A DNA stretch of 64,000 nt from Levilactobacillus yonginensis (GCF_964065165.1 NZ_OZ061549.1:620001-684000); one strand, 5' to 3'. Positions 35,340 through 45,186 are shown, counted from the stretch's first letter. The notes: a model not told the origin generated them from the letters alone. A program made the numbers and translations.

Positions 35340-35404
35340 ATGTAAATTTAATAGCATCATGAACTAGTATCCAAATTAACTACTACCCGCATGAATAGAC
35401 GGTA

Positions 35405-35429
35405 CGAAAAAAGACTGGTTACCCAGTCT
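35405..35429 (-). terminator. Terminator of the recN transcript
   Basis: A perfect 7-bp stem AGACTGG/CCAGTCT with a GTAA loop, followed by TTTTTTC on the minus strand. Confidence 0.9.
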
Positions 35430-35469
35430 AACAATTAGCTTACACACCACTGAACCATTCATTGAACAG

Positions 35470-37197
35470 CTAGTTTACGTGCTTCGCCTTCTGTTTATTT
35501 CGTTTAGTCTTGGCCTCATCTGCCAATCCCAGCAGTTCGCTAGCATGTTCTAACGCTAGCTTCGTTACCTGAGTACCGGCAGACATCCGGGCAATTTCAT
35601 CGACCCGTGCCTTATCTCCCAAACGAGTTAGGCTCGTTTCGGTCCGTTCACCCACAATCTTCTTCGCAATGAAGTAGTGATGATCGGCCATCGCCGCTAC
35701 CTGTGGCAAATGCGTAATACAGAGCACCTGTGAAGCCCGGGCAATACCACTGATTTTTTCGGCGATTGCCTGAGCAACTCGGCCACTGACCCCAGTATCG
35801 ACTTCATCAAAGATAATCGACGTCACGCCCTGCGATTCGGAGAAAATCGTCTTCAACGCTAGCATGATTCGGGAAAGTTCCCCACCGGAAGCAATCTTAG
35901 CTAACGGCCGCATAGCCTCGCCAGGATTGGTCCGTAGATAAAATTCCACGTGATCCAGTCCTGTACTTAAAATCGGTTGGCCCTTGGACCGCGTGAAATG
36001 CACCGCGAAAACCGTCTTATCCATATAGAGGTCCGCCAATTCACCATGAATAGCTGCTTCCAAATTGGTAGCAGCTTGTTTCCGAGCCTTACTGAGCTGT
36101 TCGCCAATCTGCAAAAGGGTCGACCGCTGTTCAGCAACCTGACCTTCCAAATCATCGGCTTGTTCATCGGTCGATTGCATTTGCTTCAGCTCCACAGAGA
36201 TCTTATCAAAGTAGCGCAACACTTGTTCTTCGGAATCACCGTACTTACGCTTCAGTTGGTTAATGACGTCCAGGCGGCGTTCAATTTCATCCAAACGGCC
36301 TTCGTCCCATTCCAACAGATCCAATTGAGAGGAAACGTCCCCCACGGCATCGTTTAGCGCGTAATAGGCAGTTTCTAGACTACTGGCAATCTGCTTAAAA
36401 GCGGGATCGAAGTCAGCAATGGCCTGCATAGCCTGCATGGCATTGCTGATTTGGTCATTCGCTCCAGGAGTCGTGTCTTCACCCGACAACAGGAGCTGTG
36501 TCCGTTGCAAACCGTCGTTAATTTTCTGGAAATTATCCAGGCGATCCCGTTCCGCAATCAACGCCGTCTCTTCACCCGTCTGTAGATTAGCAGATTCAAT
36601 TTCATTAACCTGAAACTTCAGCATATCGAGGTGCTGGGCCCACTCTTTTTCATTGGTCCGCTTATTTTCCAACGTAGCTTGAACCTGTACATAGCGTTGA
36701 TAGGTCTTTTGATAGCGCTGTCGTAAGTCAGCAATCTTATCGCCAGCAAACTCATCGAGCATCCCCAGATGTTTTTCTGGCTGCATGAGCTCCTGATGCT
36801 CGTTTTGCCCGTGAATGTCGACCGCCGTTTCCCCAATTCGCTTCAAGGTATTGGTGTTAACCAACATTCCGTTGACCCGACAGGTATTGCGACCATTCTG
36901 ATGAATTTCACGCTGTAAAATGACGCTCCCATCATCGTGATCAATTCCCAAATCATCTAAAACCCGATAGGTGGCCCCACCGTGAGGAAACGAAAAGCTT
37001 CCCTGGATGATGGCCTTATCGGTCCCCGTCCGCACGAAGTTGGCTGAACCGCGGCCCCCGGCCAGTAAGCCCACTGCATCAATGATAATGGACTTCCCGG
37101 CACCGGTTTCCCCGGTCAGAACCGTCATGCCCTTCTTAAAGGCAACGTCCAACTGGTCGATAATCGCAAAATTTTTAATTGAAAGCTCCTGTAACAC
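35470..37197 (-). CDS. recN: DNA repair ATPase RecN
   Basis: A 575-residue SMC-like ATPase recruited to double-strand breaks. The N-terminal Walker A is TGETGAGKSIIIDA (about residues 28-41). Two coiled-coil stretches surround the middle, and the C-terminal signature SGGELSRIMLALK is followed by Walker B IIFDEVDTGVSG. The GTG at 37197 follows AGGAGG by 7 bases and gives MLQELSIKNFAIIDQL, the usual start. The order tlyA-argR-recN is the classic Gram-positive arrangement. Confidence 0.97.
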   Translation of the reverse strand: MLQELSIKNFAIIDQLDVAFKKGMTVLTGETGAGKSIIIDAVGLLAGGRGSANFVRTGTDKAIIQGSFSFPHGGATYRVLDDLGIDHDDGSVILQREIHQNGRNTCRVNGMLVNTNTLKRIGETAVDIHGQNEHQELMQPEKHLGMLDEFAGDKIADLRQRYQKTYQRYVQVQATLENKRTNEKEWAQHLDMLKFQVNEIESANLQTGEETALIAERDRLDNFQKINDGLQRTQLLLSGEDTTPGANDQISNAMQAMQAIADFDPAFKQIASSLETAYYALNDAVGDVSSQLDLLEWDEGRLDEIERRLDVINQLKRKYGDSEEQVLRYFDKISVELKQMQSTDEQADDLEGQVAEQRSTLLQIGEQLSKARKQAATNLEAAIHGELADLYMDKTVFAVHFTRSKGQPILSTGLDHVEFYLRTNPGEAMRPLAKIASGGELSRIMLALKTIFSESQGVTSIIFDEVDTGVSGRVAQAIAEKISGIARASQVLCITHLPQVAAMADHHYFIAKKIVGERTETSLTRLGDKARVDEIARMSAGTQVTKLALEHASELLGLADEAKTKRNKQKAKHVN

Positions 37198-37272
37198 GTT
37201 TTGGCCTCCTAATAAAACGACCACCGCTGCTTCGTCAGCGTTAATGCTGGTGAGTCAGTCGTGGTCGGTGTC

Positions 37273-37728
37273 TTAATCCGCAAGCATGCGGTCAATCGCT
37301 TTTTCTAGTTGTAGGGCGCCTTGATGGTTGACGCATACCGTCAAAACGGAACTGTCATCGCCCACCGTACCAAACACAAAATCATAACGCATTTGATCCA
37401 GCAGCGAGGCAATCACTGGCCCATTACCTGGCAAGACTTTTAAAATCGTAAATTGATCCTGCACGGCAAAGGAAATGTAGGCGTTCTGCAAGGTTCGCTG
37501 CAACTTCTTTTGCGTATCGATCTTTTTTTGAACGGGTAAACTATACCGATAACCACCGGAGTCAGCTGGTAGCTTGACCAACTGCATTTCCTTAATGTCC
37601 CGTGAGATAGTAGCCTGCGTCACGTGAATCCCGTCTTCGGCTAACAGCCGCACAAAATCCTCTTGTCGTTCAATTTCTCGGGTCGTCAGTAGCCGCTTAA
37701 GTAATTGCTGACGTTCTTGCTTCTTCAT
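37273..37728 (-). CDS. argR: Arginine repressor family regulator
   Basis: A 151-residue regulator of arginine synthesis and catabolism. The N-terminal winged helix contains HVTQATISRDIKEMQLVKLP. The C-terminal oligomerisation domain carries the arginine-binding GDDSSVLTVC segment (GTVGDD..). Lactobacilli commonly have two ArgR-type proteins that act together; this is the recN-linked one. Confidence 0.95.
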   Translation of the reverse strand: MKKQERQQLLKRLLTTREIERQEDFVRLLAEDGIHVTQATISRDIKEMQLVKLPADSGGYRYSLPVQKKIDTQKKLQRTLQNAYISFAVQDQFTILKVLPGNGPVIASLLDQMRYDFVFGTVGDDSSVLTVCVNHQGALQLEKAIDRMLAD

Positions 37729-37765
37729 ACCTAGCCCCCCTCATGTGATAAAGATGCATAATCTT

Positions 37766-37794
37766 ATCATATACCAGACCTAAGTATTTGGAAA
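37766..37794 (-). promoter_or_regulatory. Promoter of argR-recN
   Basis: TTTCCA (37789-37794) and TATGAT (37766-37771) with a 17-base spacer, about 40 bases before argR. Confidence 0.6.
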
Positions 37795-37799
37795 GCATA

Positions 37800-37820
37800 T
37801 TCTCATAATTTTCTCATAAT
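37800..37820. repeat. Tandem 10-bp direct repeat upstream of argR
   Basis: TTCTCATAAT occurs twice, separated by one T, ending next to the tlyA stop codon and just upstream of the argR -35. It may be an operator. Confidence 0.5.
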
Positions 37821-38636
37821 CTACTGATTTAGGCCTTTATAAGCATTGTCAATAGTATGTTCCACTGAGACAGAACTTGCAACAACTGCATGTTTATCAA
37901 CTGACTGTAAGTGGACCAAGAACTCAATATTGCCCTCACCACCACGAATTGGCGAGAAATCGAGTCCTAAGACACTGTAGCCAGTGGCCACTGCAAAGTT
38001 CAAAATCCCGGTCACCACTGATTCATGGACCCGTCGTTCCCGAACGATACCATGCTGACCGACGTCCTCCCGATCTGCTTCAAATTGCGGCTTGATCAAG
38101 GCAACCACTTCCCCATTTTCGGGTAGGATGCCCTTCAATGGCGGTAGGATCAGCCGCAGGGAGATAAATGACACGTCAATTGACGCAAACGTTGGCTGTC
38201 CCTGTGTGAAGTCAGCCAACTTACTGTAACGAAAGTTGGTATGTTCCATCACAATTACCCGGGAATCCTGCCGTAATTTCCAAACTAGTTGATTACTACC
38301 AACGTCTAACGCATAGCTGAGCTTGGCCCCATTTTGAAGCATAACATCCGTGAAACCACCAGTTGAAGACCCAATGTCCAAGACGGTGCGATCCTGAACG
38401 CTAATATTAAAGCTTTCAAGCGCCTTAGCCAGTTTGAAACCACCCCGAGAAACGTATGGGAGCGGATGGCCCTTTAAATGGAGCTCGGTATCTGCCGGAA
38501 TCATCGAGCCCGGTTTATCCAGTCGCTCTTCGTTGGTTCCCAGGATTTCGCCTGCCATTACGGCACGTTTTGCCTCGTCTAGTGAAGTGTAAAGGCCCTG
38601 TTCAACTAAGAGGTCAGCGACGCGTTTCTTTTTCAT
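37821..38636 (-). CDS. tlyA: TlyA-family rRNA 2'-O-methyltransferase
   Basis: A 271-residue protein with an N-terminal S4 RNA-binding domain (KRVADLLVEQGLYTSLDEAK) and a C-terminal FtsJ-like methyltransferase domain (VLDIGSSTGGFTDVMLQNGA). Family members methylate 16S or 23S rRNA riboses; YqxC is the B. subtilis name. It overlaps the ispA stop by 4 bases and so belongs to the xse-isp transcript. Confidence 0.93.
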   Translation of the reverse strand: MKKKRVADLLVEQGLYTSLDEAKRAVMAGEILGTNEERLDKPGSMIPADTELHLKGHPLPYVSRGGFKLAKALESFNISVQDRTVLDIGSSTGGFTDVMLQNGAKLSYALDVGSNQLVWKLRQDSRVIVMEHTNFRYSKLADFTQGQPTFASIDVSFISLRLILPPLKGILPENGEVVALIKPQFEADREDVGQHGIVRERRVHESVVTGILNFAVATGYSVLGLDFSPIRGGEGNIEFLVHLQSVDKHAVVASSVSVEHTIDNAYKGLNQ

Positions 38637-39541
38637 CTATTTTCCACCCGTTTCGTGTCAAAGTAACTAAAGAATGCGGCCAATTGATTTCGGGCAGCAC
38701 TAGCCGGCAACGCCTGTAGGGCCGTCTGACCAGCCTGAATCGTATCGATCAGGGCTTGATTAGCACCTTGTAGTCCAAGCTTACCTGGGTACGTATTCTT
38801 GGCTTCGCCGGCATCCTTCTGCGTCGCCTTACCCAATTCTTGCGGCGTACTGACCACATCCAAAATATCATCATAGATTTGGAAGGCCAGCCCAAAAGCG
38901 TCCGCAAATTGAAGGTAAGGTGCCCACTGATTTTGCGGTGTTTCACTCAGAATTAAGCCGGCCTGAACTGCGTAATGCAGCAATGCACCAGTCTTTTCCT
39001 TATGCAGAACTCGTAACCGTGCCAATGGCAGGTCCACGTGTTCAGATTGAATGTCCTTCGCTTGACCTGCGACCATACCGTGAGGTCCCGCCGCCTGGGC
39101 GAGCGCCAGGGTCAAAGCCGCTTGGGTCTGTGCTGGCAAATCCGTTGCCGTCAGCCACTGAAAAGCCAACGTCAGTAAGCCGTCGCCAGCTAAGGTGGCC
39201 ATACCCGCGCCAAATTTAACGTGATTAGTGGGCTCACCCCGACGCAAATCATCATTGTCCATGGCCGGTAAATCGTCATGAATCAGTGAATAAGTGTGCA
39301 AAAGTTCCAGGGCCATCACTGGTCGCCAGTGCCGCTTGGAATCAAAGGATTCGCCACGCGCCTGCATGGTCGCTACAGTTAACAAGGGCCGCAGCCGCTT
39401 GCCGCCGGCCAAAACAGAATACTGCATCGCTTCAGCCAAACGCGCATCGCCACTATCTGTAGCAATCGCTGCCGCCAAGGGCGCGTTCAATTGTGGGACC
39501 CAGGTCGTTTCAAATTCTTTTAACTGCGCATCAATCGGCAT
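38633..39541 (-). CDS. ispA: Polyprenyl (farnesyl) diphosphate synthase
   Basis: A 302-residue trans-prenyltransferase making farnesyl or a similar diphosphate for undecaprenyl and quinone synthesis. The first Asp-rich motif is [13 protein letters not shown], with GGKRLRPLL before it. The second is QIYDDILDV. The ATG at 39541 follows AAGGGGG and overlaps the xseB end by 11 bases; a longer in-frame start was rejected. Confidence 0.95.
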   Translation of the reverse strand: MPIDAQLKEFETTWVPQLNAPLAAAIATDSGDARLAEAMQYSVLAGGKRLRPLLTVATMQARGESFDSKRHWRPVMALELLHTYSLIHDDLPAMDNDDLRRGEPTNHVKFGAGMATLAGDGLLTLAFQWLTATDLPAQTQAALTLALAQAAGPHGMVAGQAKDIQSEHVDLPLARLRVLHKEKTGALLHYAVQAGLILSETPQNQWAPYLQFADAFGLAFQIYDDILDVVSTPQELGKATQKDAGEAKNTYPGKLGLQGANQALIDTIQAGQTALQALPASAARNQLAAFFSYFDTKRVENR

Positions 39542-39779
39542 CACCCGTGCCCCCTTGTGGCGCCTCAAAGGCCACCTCTTGGTCTGAATCATTCATCATG
39601 GTAGTTAGCGTCTTTTCAGCGTCCTGCAGTGTCGCTTGCAAGTCCTTGCTGAGTGCAACACCCTTTTGAAATTGATCCAAAGCCTGTTCCAAAGGGATAT
39701 CACCTTGTTCAAGTTGCGAAACAATGGTTTCCAGAGTCGTTAAATTTTCTTCAAAGGTTGGTTTCTTATCTTCACTCAT
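39531..39779 (-). CDS. xseB: Exodeoxyribonuclease VII small subunit
   Basis: An 82-residue helical subunit that binds several-fold to XseA. It starts [20 protein letters not shown] and contains [20 protein letters not shown], the XseB signature. The ATG at 39779 overlaps the end of xseA by 8 bases. Confidence 0.96.
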   Translation of the reverse strand: MSEDKKPTFEENLTTLETIVSQLEQGDIPLEQALDQFQKGVALSKDLQATLQDAEKTLTTMMNDSDQEVAFEAPQGGTGDAD

Positions 39780-41124
39780 GTGTATCCTCCGATGCTGGTT
39801 TAATTGCCGTAATATTAGCTTCCGCCGTTCCATCGCTCAGGTGGATGGTCGCCTTAGCCGGCTTCAAGTCACTGACCCGCCGCACAACGTGGTCGTCCTG
39901 CGTCACGTAACTATAGCCACGTCCCATAATTTTTAAGGGACTTAGGTAGTCCAATCCATTAATTAACTGCGCAACACGTTCTTGCTTCGTCGTCAAATAC
40001 CGTTTGGCCTCCGTGTTTAACCGCGCACTAGTCTGACTCACCGTCAGTTGATCCCGGTGCACCCGTTCTAGTGGCGACTGGCTAATCAGTCCCTGCTTAG
40101 CTAACTGAAAGCGCTGGTTCCGTTGCCGCAACGTGGCCTGTAAGTTACGCGTTAACCCCTGCTGAGCCCGATCGAGCCGCTGTAAATAAGTCTCGTACAA
40201 CCGCTGCGGTTGCCGAAAAACGTACGCAGTCATAAGTTTCTTGAGCCGTTCACGTTGAAAATTAAGCCGATTACTCATTGCATTATAGAGCCGGGTACGC
40301 TCTTGCTGAAGCTTAAGCAGCTCGTCACTTAAGACTGGCACTGCCAACTCAGCCGCAGCCGTTGGTGTCGCTGCCCGGACGTCGGCCACCAAGTCAGCAA
40401 TTGTCGTATCGGTCTCATGACCAACGGACGAAATCACTGGCAACTCACTCGCAGCAATCGCTCGAGCCACACTCTCTTCATTAAACGGCCAGAGGTCTTC
40501 AATCGACCCACCGCCCCGGCCAATAATCAACGTGTCAAAATTCCCCGCCGCGTTCGCCCGCTGAATCTGGCGAACAATGTCGGGTGCCGCAGCGTCGCCT
40601 TGAACTACCGCCGGATACAGCACAATTTGGGCAATCGGGTAACGTCGCCGGGCCGTCGTAATAATATCACGAATAACGGCACCGCTAGGACTCGTTACCA
40701 CGGCGATACGCTTTGGAAAGCGCGGTAATGGCCGCTTAGGCGCATCAAACAAGCCCTCAGTGGCCAGTTTTTTCTTTAACTGTTCGTACGCCTGATAGAG
40801 CTGGCCAATACCATCCGGCTCCATGCGTTCCACGTAGATTTGATAACTCCCACTGGGTTCATACAGGGAAATTCGCCCGGTCACGAGGACCTTCATGCCG
40901 ACTTCAGGCGTAAATTTTAATTTTTCAAAGGCTGATTTAAACATGATGGCACTGATTTTAGCGTGGTCATCCTTGAGACTGAAATATTGATGCGCGTGTG
41001 GTCGCAGACGAAAGTTTGAAATTTCTCCCGTCAGATAAACCTTGCCCAAGTATGGATCCACGTCAAACTTACGCTTTAGATACTGCGTCAGCGCCGTGAC
41101 CGTCAGATAATCATTTGTCGCCAA
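39772..41124 (-). CDS. xseA: Exodeoxyribonuclease VII large subunit
   Basis: About 450 residues. The N-terminal OB fold ([24 protein letters not shown]) binds single-stranded DNA. The central nuclease domain has [29 protein letters not shown] and [28 protein letters not shown] long coiled coil for XseB follows. A TTG start at 41124 ([20 protein letters not shown]) was chosen because GGAG lies 8 bases before it; longer TTG and GTG frames run into folD. Confidence 0.95.
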   Translation of the reverse strand: MATNDYLTVTALTQYLKRKFDVDPYLGKVYLTGEISNFRLRPHAHQYFSLKDDHAKISAIMFKSAFEKLKFTPEVGMKVLVTGRISLYEPSGSYQIYVERMEPDGIGQLYQAYEQLKKKLATEGLFDAPKRPLPRFPKRIAVVTSPSGAVIRDIITTARRRYPIAQIVLYPAVVQGDAAAPDIVRQIQRANAAGNFDTLIIGRGGGSIEDLWPFNEESVARAIAASELPVISSVGHETDTTIADLVADVRAATPTAAAELAVPVLSDELLKLQQERTRLYNAMSNRLNFQRERLKKLMTAYVFRQPQRLYETYLQRLDRAQQGLTRNLQATLRQRNQRFQLAKQGLISQSPLERVHRDQLTVSQTSARLNTEAKRYLTTKQERVAQLINGLDYLSPLKIMGRGYSYVTQDDHVVRRVSDLKPAKATIHLSDGTAEANITAIKPASEDTHE

Positions 41125-41125
41125 G

Positions 41126-41977
41126 TTATTCACTCCACTCACATAAATCAACAGTTTGTTCCATCAAGGTGGCAATCGTCATAGGCCCAACACCACCGGG
41201 CACCGGCGTAATGGCCGCTGTCTTTTCCGCAACGCCGTCAAAATCAACGTCCCCAGTCAATTTGCCATTCTCGTCGCGATCCATCCCTACGTCAATGACG
41301 ATGGCACCAGGCTTCACGTCGGCTTCCTTGATCAGATGCGCCACACCAGTCGCAACAACCAGAACGTCGGCGGTCCGGGTCAATTCACTTAAGTTCTTCG
41401 TATAAATATGGGCCACACTGACCGTCATGTCAGCATTCAACAACATTGCAGCCATCGGCCGACCAACAATCATACTCCGGCCAACCACCACCGCATGCTT
41501 ACCTCGCAAGTGAACAGGTAAGGAATGCAGCATTGTCATAATACCCCGTGGGGTGCAAGAAACCGGATGATTCCCTGGCAAATTAGCGAACAACCGCCCT
41601 ACATTTAAAGGGTGGAAGCCATCGACATCCTTAGCGGGGGCAATAGCCGCAACAATGGCCTGCTCATCCAATCCAACCGGTAACGGCGATTGCACCAGAA
41701 TTCCGTGAACACTAGGATCCACGTTATAGGTTTCAACGATGGCCAATAGCTCTTCCTGACTAACCGTTGCGGGGAGCTCCCGCACAATGGAATTGATGCC
41801 CAATTGCGTTGCCTTACGATGCTTGTTACGCACATAAATGGCGCTGGCTGGATCATCCCCCACGATGATCACTACGAGCCCAGGAACGCGGCCACGCTCT
41901 TTCAGTGCGGATACCCGTTCCTTAGTCTTTGCGTTAACTTTCTTAGCAAGTTGCTTGCCATCGATGATGGTCGTCAT
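41126..41977 (-). CDS. folD: Bifunctional FolD (methylene-THF dehydrogenase/cyclohydrolase)
   Basis: A 283-residue one-carbon enzyme supplying 10-formyl-THF for purines and initiator tRNA. It carries the catalytic lysine segment YVRNKHRKATQLGI, then PVSCTPRGIMTML and GRSMIVGRPMAAML (NADP site), and ends PVPGGVGPMTIATLMEQTV. The ATG at 41977 follows GGGAGG. A possible extended -10 (TGCTAAAAT, minus strand, near 42014-42022) lies upstream. Confidence 0.97.
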   Translation of the reverse strand: MTTIIDGKQLAKKVNAKTKERVSALKERGRVPGLVVIIVGDDPASAIYVRNKHRKATQLGINSIVRELPATVSQEELLAIVETYNVDPSVHGILVQSPLPVGLDEQAIVAAIAPAKDVDGFHPLNVGRLFANLPGNHPVSCTPRGIMTMLHSLPVHLRGKHAVVVGRSMIVGRPMAAMLLNADMTVSVAHIYTKNLSELTRTADVLVVATGVAHLIKEADVKPGAIVIDVGMDRDENGKLTGDVDFDGVAEKTAAITPVPGGVGPMTIATLMEQTVDLCEWSE

Positions 41978-42187
41978 GAAGCTCGTCCTCCCCAAAATTT
42001 AAAGTTACCTATTATTTTAGCATATTCGCCAGCAAAACGGGACCGAACACCTCAGTTCAGGTCGCACTTTTAGTTTAACCAATCGGATGTTTTCCAACCG
42101 GTCAAATAAGTTGCCCACTCATTTCCATTCAGAATAGTCTCCCTGACTTTGGCAGGTCCGGCCCATATCTGACGATCAATGGCGGAA

Positions 42188-42233
42188 ATAAAAAACGAGG
42201 ACCCACCGGCTAAATTGCCAGCGGGTCCTCGTT
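42188..42233 (-). terminator. Terminator of efp-Asp23-nusB
   Basis: An 11-bp stem AACGAGGACCC/GGGTCCTCGTT, followed on the minus strand by TTTTTT. Confidence 0.93.
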
Positions 42234-42244
42234 TATTAAAATGA

Positions 42245-42676
42245 CTAGGATTCTGTATTCGCGTCGTCGCCATCTAACGTGTGTGCTAACACACCGTTGA
42301 TGAATCGACGGGACCGGTCGTCACTAAACTTCTTGGCTAATTCCAAGGCTTCGTTAACGGCTACTCGGTTAGGAACTTCTTCCACGTCATCGATTTCGTA
42401 AAATGCCAACCGCAGGATCACCAAGTCAGTCTTGGCGATTCGCTTTAATTGCCACCCAGTACTCAAGTATTGGTCGATTTGCGCATCCAAATCACTTTGG
42501 CTCGCTAAAACACCGTCTACCAGAGTCTGCAAGTAATCTGGCACTGGAACGAGTTGGTTCGGGTCATCCGTCAAAACACGTTGGAACAACGCATCATGAT
42601 CGGCATCGGGATTGGCGTTCAAGGCAAAAAGCATTTGAAACGCGCGTTCCCGAATTTGATGTCGTGTAAGTGTCAC
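42245..42676 (-). CDS. nusB: Transcription antitermination factor NusB
   Basis: A 143-residue all-helical protein that binds boxA RNA with NusE to prevent premature termination in rRNA operons. It starts TLTRHQIRERAFQMLFALN and contains LKRIAKTDLVILRLAFYEI and VAVNEALELAKKFSDDRSRRFINGVL. The GTG start overlaps the TAG of the upstream gene, so translation is coupled. Confidence 0.96.
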   Translation of the reverse strand: MTLTRHQIRERAFQMLFALNANPDADHDALFQRVLTDDPNQLVPVPDYLQTLVDGVLASQSDLDAQIDQYLSTGWQLKRIAKTDLVILRLAFYEIDDVEEVPNRVAVNEALELAKKFSDDRSRRFINGVLAHTLDGDDANTES

Positions 42677-43116
42677 TATTGGTCACTGTCTCCTTCATCG
42701 GTCTGGTTGAACAGGTTATCTGGATCGACCTGTTGCGCCGTCTTTTCGGGAATGACGCCTTCCACGTGAACGTTAACTTCACGTAAATCGAGGTCCGTCA
42801 TGAACAACAATTGTTGCTTCACGCTATCTTGAATGGCCAAGGCAACCTTGGGAACCGCTACCCCGTAATTCAAGTAAACGTAGACATCGACCGCCAATTC
42901 GTCGCCGTCAAAGACTAATTTAACGCCCTTGCCATGTTGCTCCTTGCGACCAAATAATTCGGTGACGCTGTTTGCCAGAGAACCTCGCATCCGAGCGACC
43001 CCTTCAGTTTGACTAGCCGCGATGCCGACGATGATTTCGAGGACTTGCGGTGCCACTTCGATCTTGCCCAAAGCAGGTTCCTTGGATTCTAAAATAATAT
43101 TAGTATCTTCTGCCAT
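42676..43116 (-). CDS. yqhY: Asp23/Gls24 family envelope stress protein (YqhY)
   Basis: A 146-residue paralogue of yloU in this window. The core is IEVAPQVLEIIVGIAASQTEGV with LAVDVYVYLNYGVAVPKVALAIQ, and it ends in an acidic tail (DEGDSDQ). In B. subtilis yqhY lies in the same place, before nusB; loss there affects lipid metabolism. The exact function is unresolved. Confidence 0.92.
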   Translation of the reverse strand: MAEDTNIILESKEPALGKIEVAPQVLEIIVGIAASQTEGVARMRGSLANSVTELFGRKEQHGKGVKLVFDGDELAVDVYVYLNYGVAVPKVALAIQDSVKQQLLFMTDLDLREVNVHVEGVIPEKTAQQVDPDNLFNQTDEGDSDQ

Positions 43117-43154
43117 TCGTTGACCCTCCCTTACTGATTAAACGTGTGGTAAAC

Positions 43155-43715
43155 CTAGGCGCGAGAAATGTACGTGCCGTCGGTGGTGTTGATGGAGAGC
43201 TTGTCGCCTTCGTTGACGAAGAATGGCACTTGTACGACTAAGCCAGTGTTCATGGTAGCAGGCTTGGAACCACCAGAAGCGGTGTTTCCCTTGATACCAG
43301 GTTCAGTAGCCGTAACTTCCAAGACAACGGTGTTTGGTACTTCGATTCCTAAGACTTCGGAATTGAATTGAACCAAGTCAACGTTCATGTTTTCTTGTAA
43401 GTATGGCAGTTGATCCTTGATTTGGTCATCTGGCACTTCAATTTGTTCGAAGTTGTCAGTGTCCATGAAGACCCGGTTGTCGGCGTCTTCGTACAGGTAT
43501 TGCATAGAACGCGTTTGGATATCAGCACGTTCCATCTTGGCACCGGCACGGAAAGTCTTTTCTTGAACGGCACCCGTCCGTAAGTTCTTAAGCTTTGAAC
43601 GAACGAAAGCGCCACCCTTACCAGGCTTAACGTGTTGGAATTCAATGATCCGCCAGATTGCGTGATCGACTTCAATAGTTAAACCGTTTTTAAAATCAGC
43701 AGTAGAAATTGCCAT
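43155..43715 (-). CDS. efp: Elongation factor P
   Basis: A 186-residue three-barrel factor that rescues ribosomes stalled at polyproline. The KOW-like first domain contains [18 protein letters not shown], with the tip residue that is modified in some species. It ends [22 protein letters not shown] and IDTTDG-like [10 protein letters not shown]. Polyproline-type substrates are present in the window, for example the surface-protein spacer. It is the first gene of efp-yqhY-nusB. Confidence 0.97.
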   Translation of the reverse strand: MAISTADFKNGLTIEVDHAIWRIIEFQHVKPGKGGAFVRSKLKNLRTGAVQEKTFRAGAKMERADIQTRSMQYLYEDADNRVFMDTDNFEQIEVPDDQIKDQLPYLQENMNVDLVQFNSEVLGIEVPNTVVLEVTATEPGIKGNTASGGSKPATMNTGLVVQVPFFVNEGDKLSINTTDGTYISRA

Positions 43716-43748
43716 AATGTGTTCAGCCTCCTAAAATATGTCCTCTTT

Positions 43749-43778
43749 ATAATATCAATTCTTACCCATAAAAAGCAA
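43749..43778 (-). promoter_or_regulatory. Promoter of efp operon
   Basis: TTGCTT (43773-43778) and TATTAT (43749-43754) with an 18-base spacer, in the 77-base gap after the peptidase gene. Confidence 0.6.
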
Positions 43779-43792
43779 GATACGTGGGCCAC

Positions 43793-44857
43793 TTACAGAA
43801 TAATTAAATTCCGGGGTACCGTCGTCAGGACTTCGTGACCGGTTGGCGTCACCAATAAATCGTCCTCAATTCTGATACCACCCTTGCCGGCAAAGTAAAC
43901 ACCGGGTTCTACCGTAACGACCTCGTTAGCGGTCATTACGTCTGGCCAACCATGGCCAATGTTCGGTCCTTCGTGAATGTCCAGACCAATTCCGTGGCCG
44001 GTCCCGTGAATGAATGCCTCACCAAAACCGCGTTCGGTCAAGAAATTGCGACCGATTGCATCCAGTTGGCCGCCAGTCACGCCAGGTTTAACTGCCGCCA
44101 TAATTTTCTCCTGAGCACTTTGGACGGCCTGGTAAGCCGTCCGCAACATTTCGCCAGGATCGCCCAAAGCCACCGTCCGGGTCACATCAGAGGTGTACCC
44201 ATCCACGTAAAAACCACAATCAACCGTTACGAGTTCGCCGTGAGCTAACACTTTATCACTCGCTTGTCCGTGTGGCCAGGCGGAACGCTCCCCACTAGCT
44301 ACGATGGTCCCAAAACTGGGGCCCGTTGCACCGTGATCTTGCATCCAGCGTTCGAGCCACTGGGCAGCCTGCCGCTCAGTCATCCCGGGTTTGAGCACAT
44401 CAAAGAGGGCTAACAGTCCTTCATTCGTCAGGGTCGTGGCGTGCCGAAGAGCGGCCACCTCGGTCGGTTCCTTGATCTGACGGAGCCCGTCAACTACACC
44501 AGCCATCGGCACGATATCAGTCATCAGGTGCTCGTCTAACCAATCAAATTCGGCCAAGGTCAAACTATCCTCGATACCCAATACAGTCGCGTGAGCAGCC
44601 TCTAAGGCGTCGTCAACGGCTTGTAAATAGTTACGGGTGATTGTTTGGGGCACATTTGGCATAGTTGCCGCCAGCTCACTCTGGTAGCGGGCATCAGTCA
44701 CAAAGACTGCCGAATTAGCCGTCACCAATAAATATCCGTCACCAGGTTCGACACTCGCACCAGCTAGATATAGCTGATTGCTGGGTGATGAAACCAAAAA
44801 GCTATCGATACTCAGGTCAGCAAACTTGGCCTGCAACCGTTCAATCCGAGTCATCAT
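43793..44857 (-). CDS. Xaa-Pro peptidase, M24 family
   Basis: A 354-residue metallo-aminopeptidase or dipeptidase that releases residues next to proline. It has an N-terminal creatinase-like domain and a C-terminal pita-bread domain with metal ligands in VTVDCGFYVDGYTSDVTRTV, the histidine GTGHGIGLDIHE, and glutamates in VVTVEPGVY and GGIRIEDD. PepP and PepQ cannot be told apart with certainty. Two ATG codons are adjacent at the start (44857 and 44854) after GGAGG. It is upstream of efp, as in many Gram-positives. Confidence 0.93.
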   Translation of the reverse strand: MMTRIERLQAKFADLSIDSFLVSSPSNQLYLAGASVEPGDGYLLVTANSAVFVTDARYQSELAATMPNVPQTITRNYLQAVDDALEAAHATVLGIEDSLTLAEFDWLDEHLMTDIVPMAGVVDGLRQIKEPTEVAALRHATTLTNEGLLALFDVLKPGMTERQAAQWLERWMQDHGATGPSFGTIVASGERSAWPHGQASDKVLAHGELVTVDCGFYVDGYTSDVTRTVALGDPGEMLRTAYQAVQSAQEKIMAAVKPGVTGGQLDAIGRNFLTERGFGEAFIHGTGHGIGLDIHEGPNIGHGWPDVMTANEVVTVEPGVYFAGKGGIRIEDDLLVTPTGHEVLTTVPRNLIIL

Positions 44858-44905
44858 GACCGCCTCCTTGAAATTGTTCCCTTAAACGTGAGAAATCGCC
44901 TTACC

Positions 44906-45038
44906 GGTCGGCCATTCTGGGCTGGAACGGCGCCGACACAACTTTAAGCCTTGAAACCCACAAGTCTTAAAGCTTGGTCTTGTTCTAGGCCGTAAACGGC
45001 CAAGAACAACGAGGCGCCTGAGCCCAGAATGACCGACC
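44906..45038 (-). repeat. Structured intergenic element, copy 3 (short form)
   Basis: A 133-bp element in inverse orientation to the other two. On the minus strand the ends GGTCGGTCATTCTGGGCT and AGCCCAGAATGGCCGACC pair over all 18 positions. GGCGCC/GGCGCC continues the stem. Hairpin 1 is TTGTTCT/AGAACAA with inner GGCCGT/ACGGCC (44980-45009). Hairpin 2 is CAAGCTTTAAGACTTG against CAAGGCTTAAAGTTG (44939-44976), keeping the CAAGCTT and AAGTTG frame of copies 1 and 2. The third region of the longer copies is missing. It lies 48 bases before the M24 peptidase. Confidence 0.8.
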
Positions 45039-45186
45039 TCTCGGCTTACACAGGTTCTAACCACAATTATCCGGTATCGTTATTCTTCATCAGTCAGTAA
45101 CGCGCGACTTTTAGCCGTCCAAGTGACCGATAAGTTCACAATTACACCTAATCATGATTTCCACGCTGACACCCCATTTTAAGGCG
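45039..45186. other. Spacer between element copy 3 and the rpmA terminator
   Basis: AT-leaning, with no gene. A GATAAT-like -10 near 45065 (minus strand) lacks a good -35, so I do not call a promoter. Confidence 0.4.

Noticed and set aside
40417..40728. Plus-strand frame inside xseA
   Set aside because: Antisense shadow of a well-supported nuclease gene, with no ribosome binding site.
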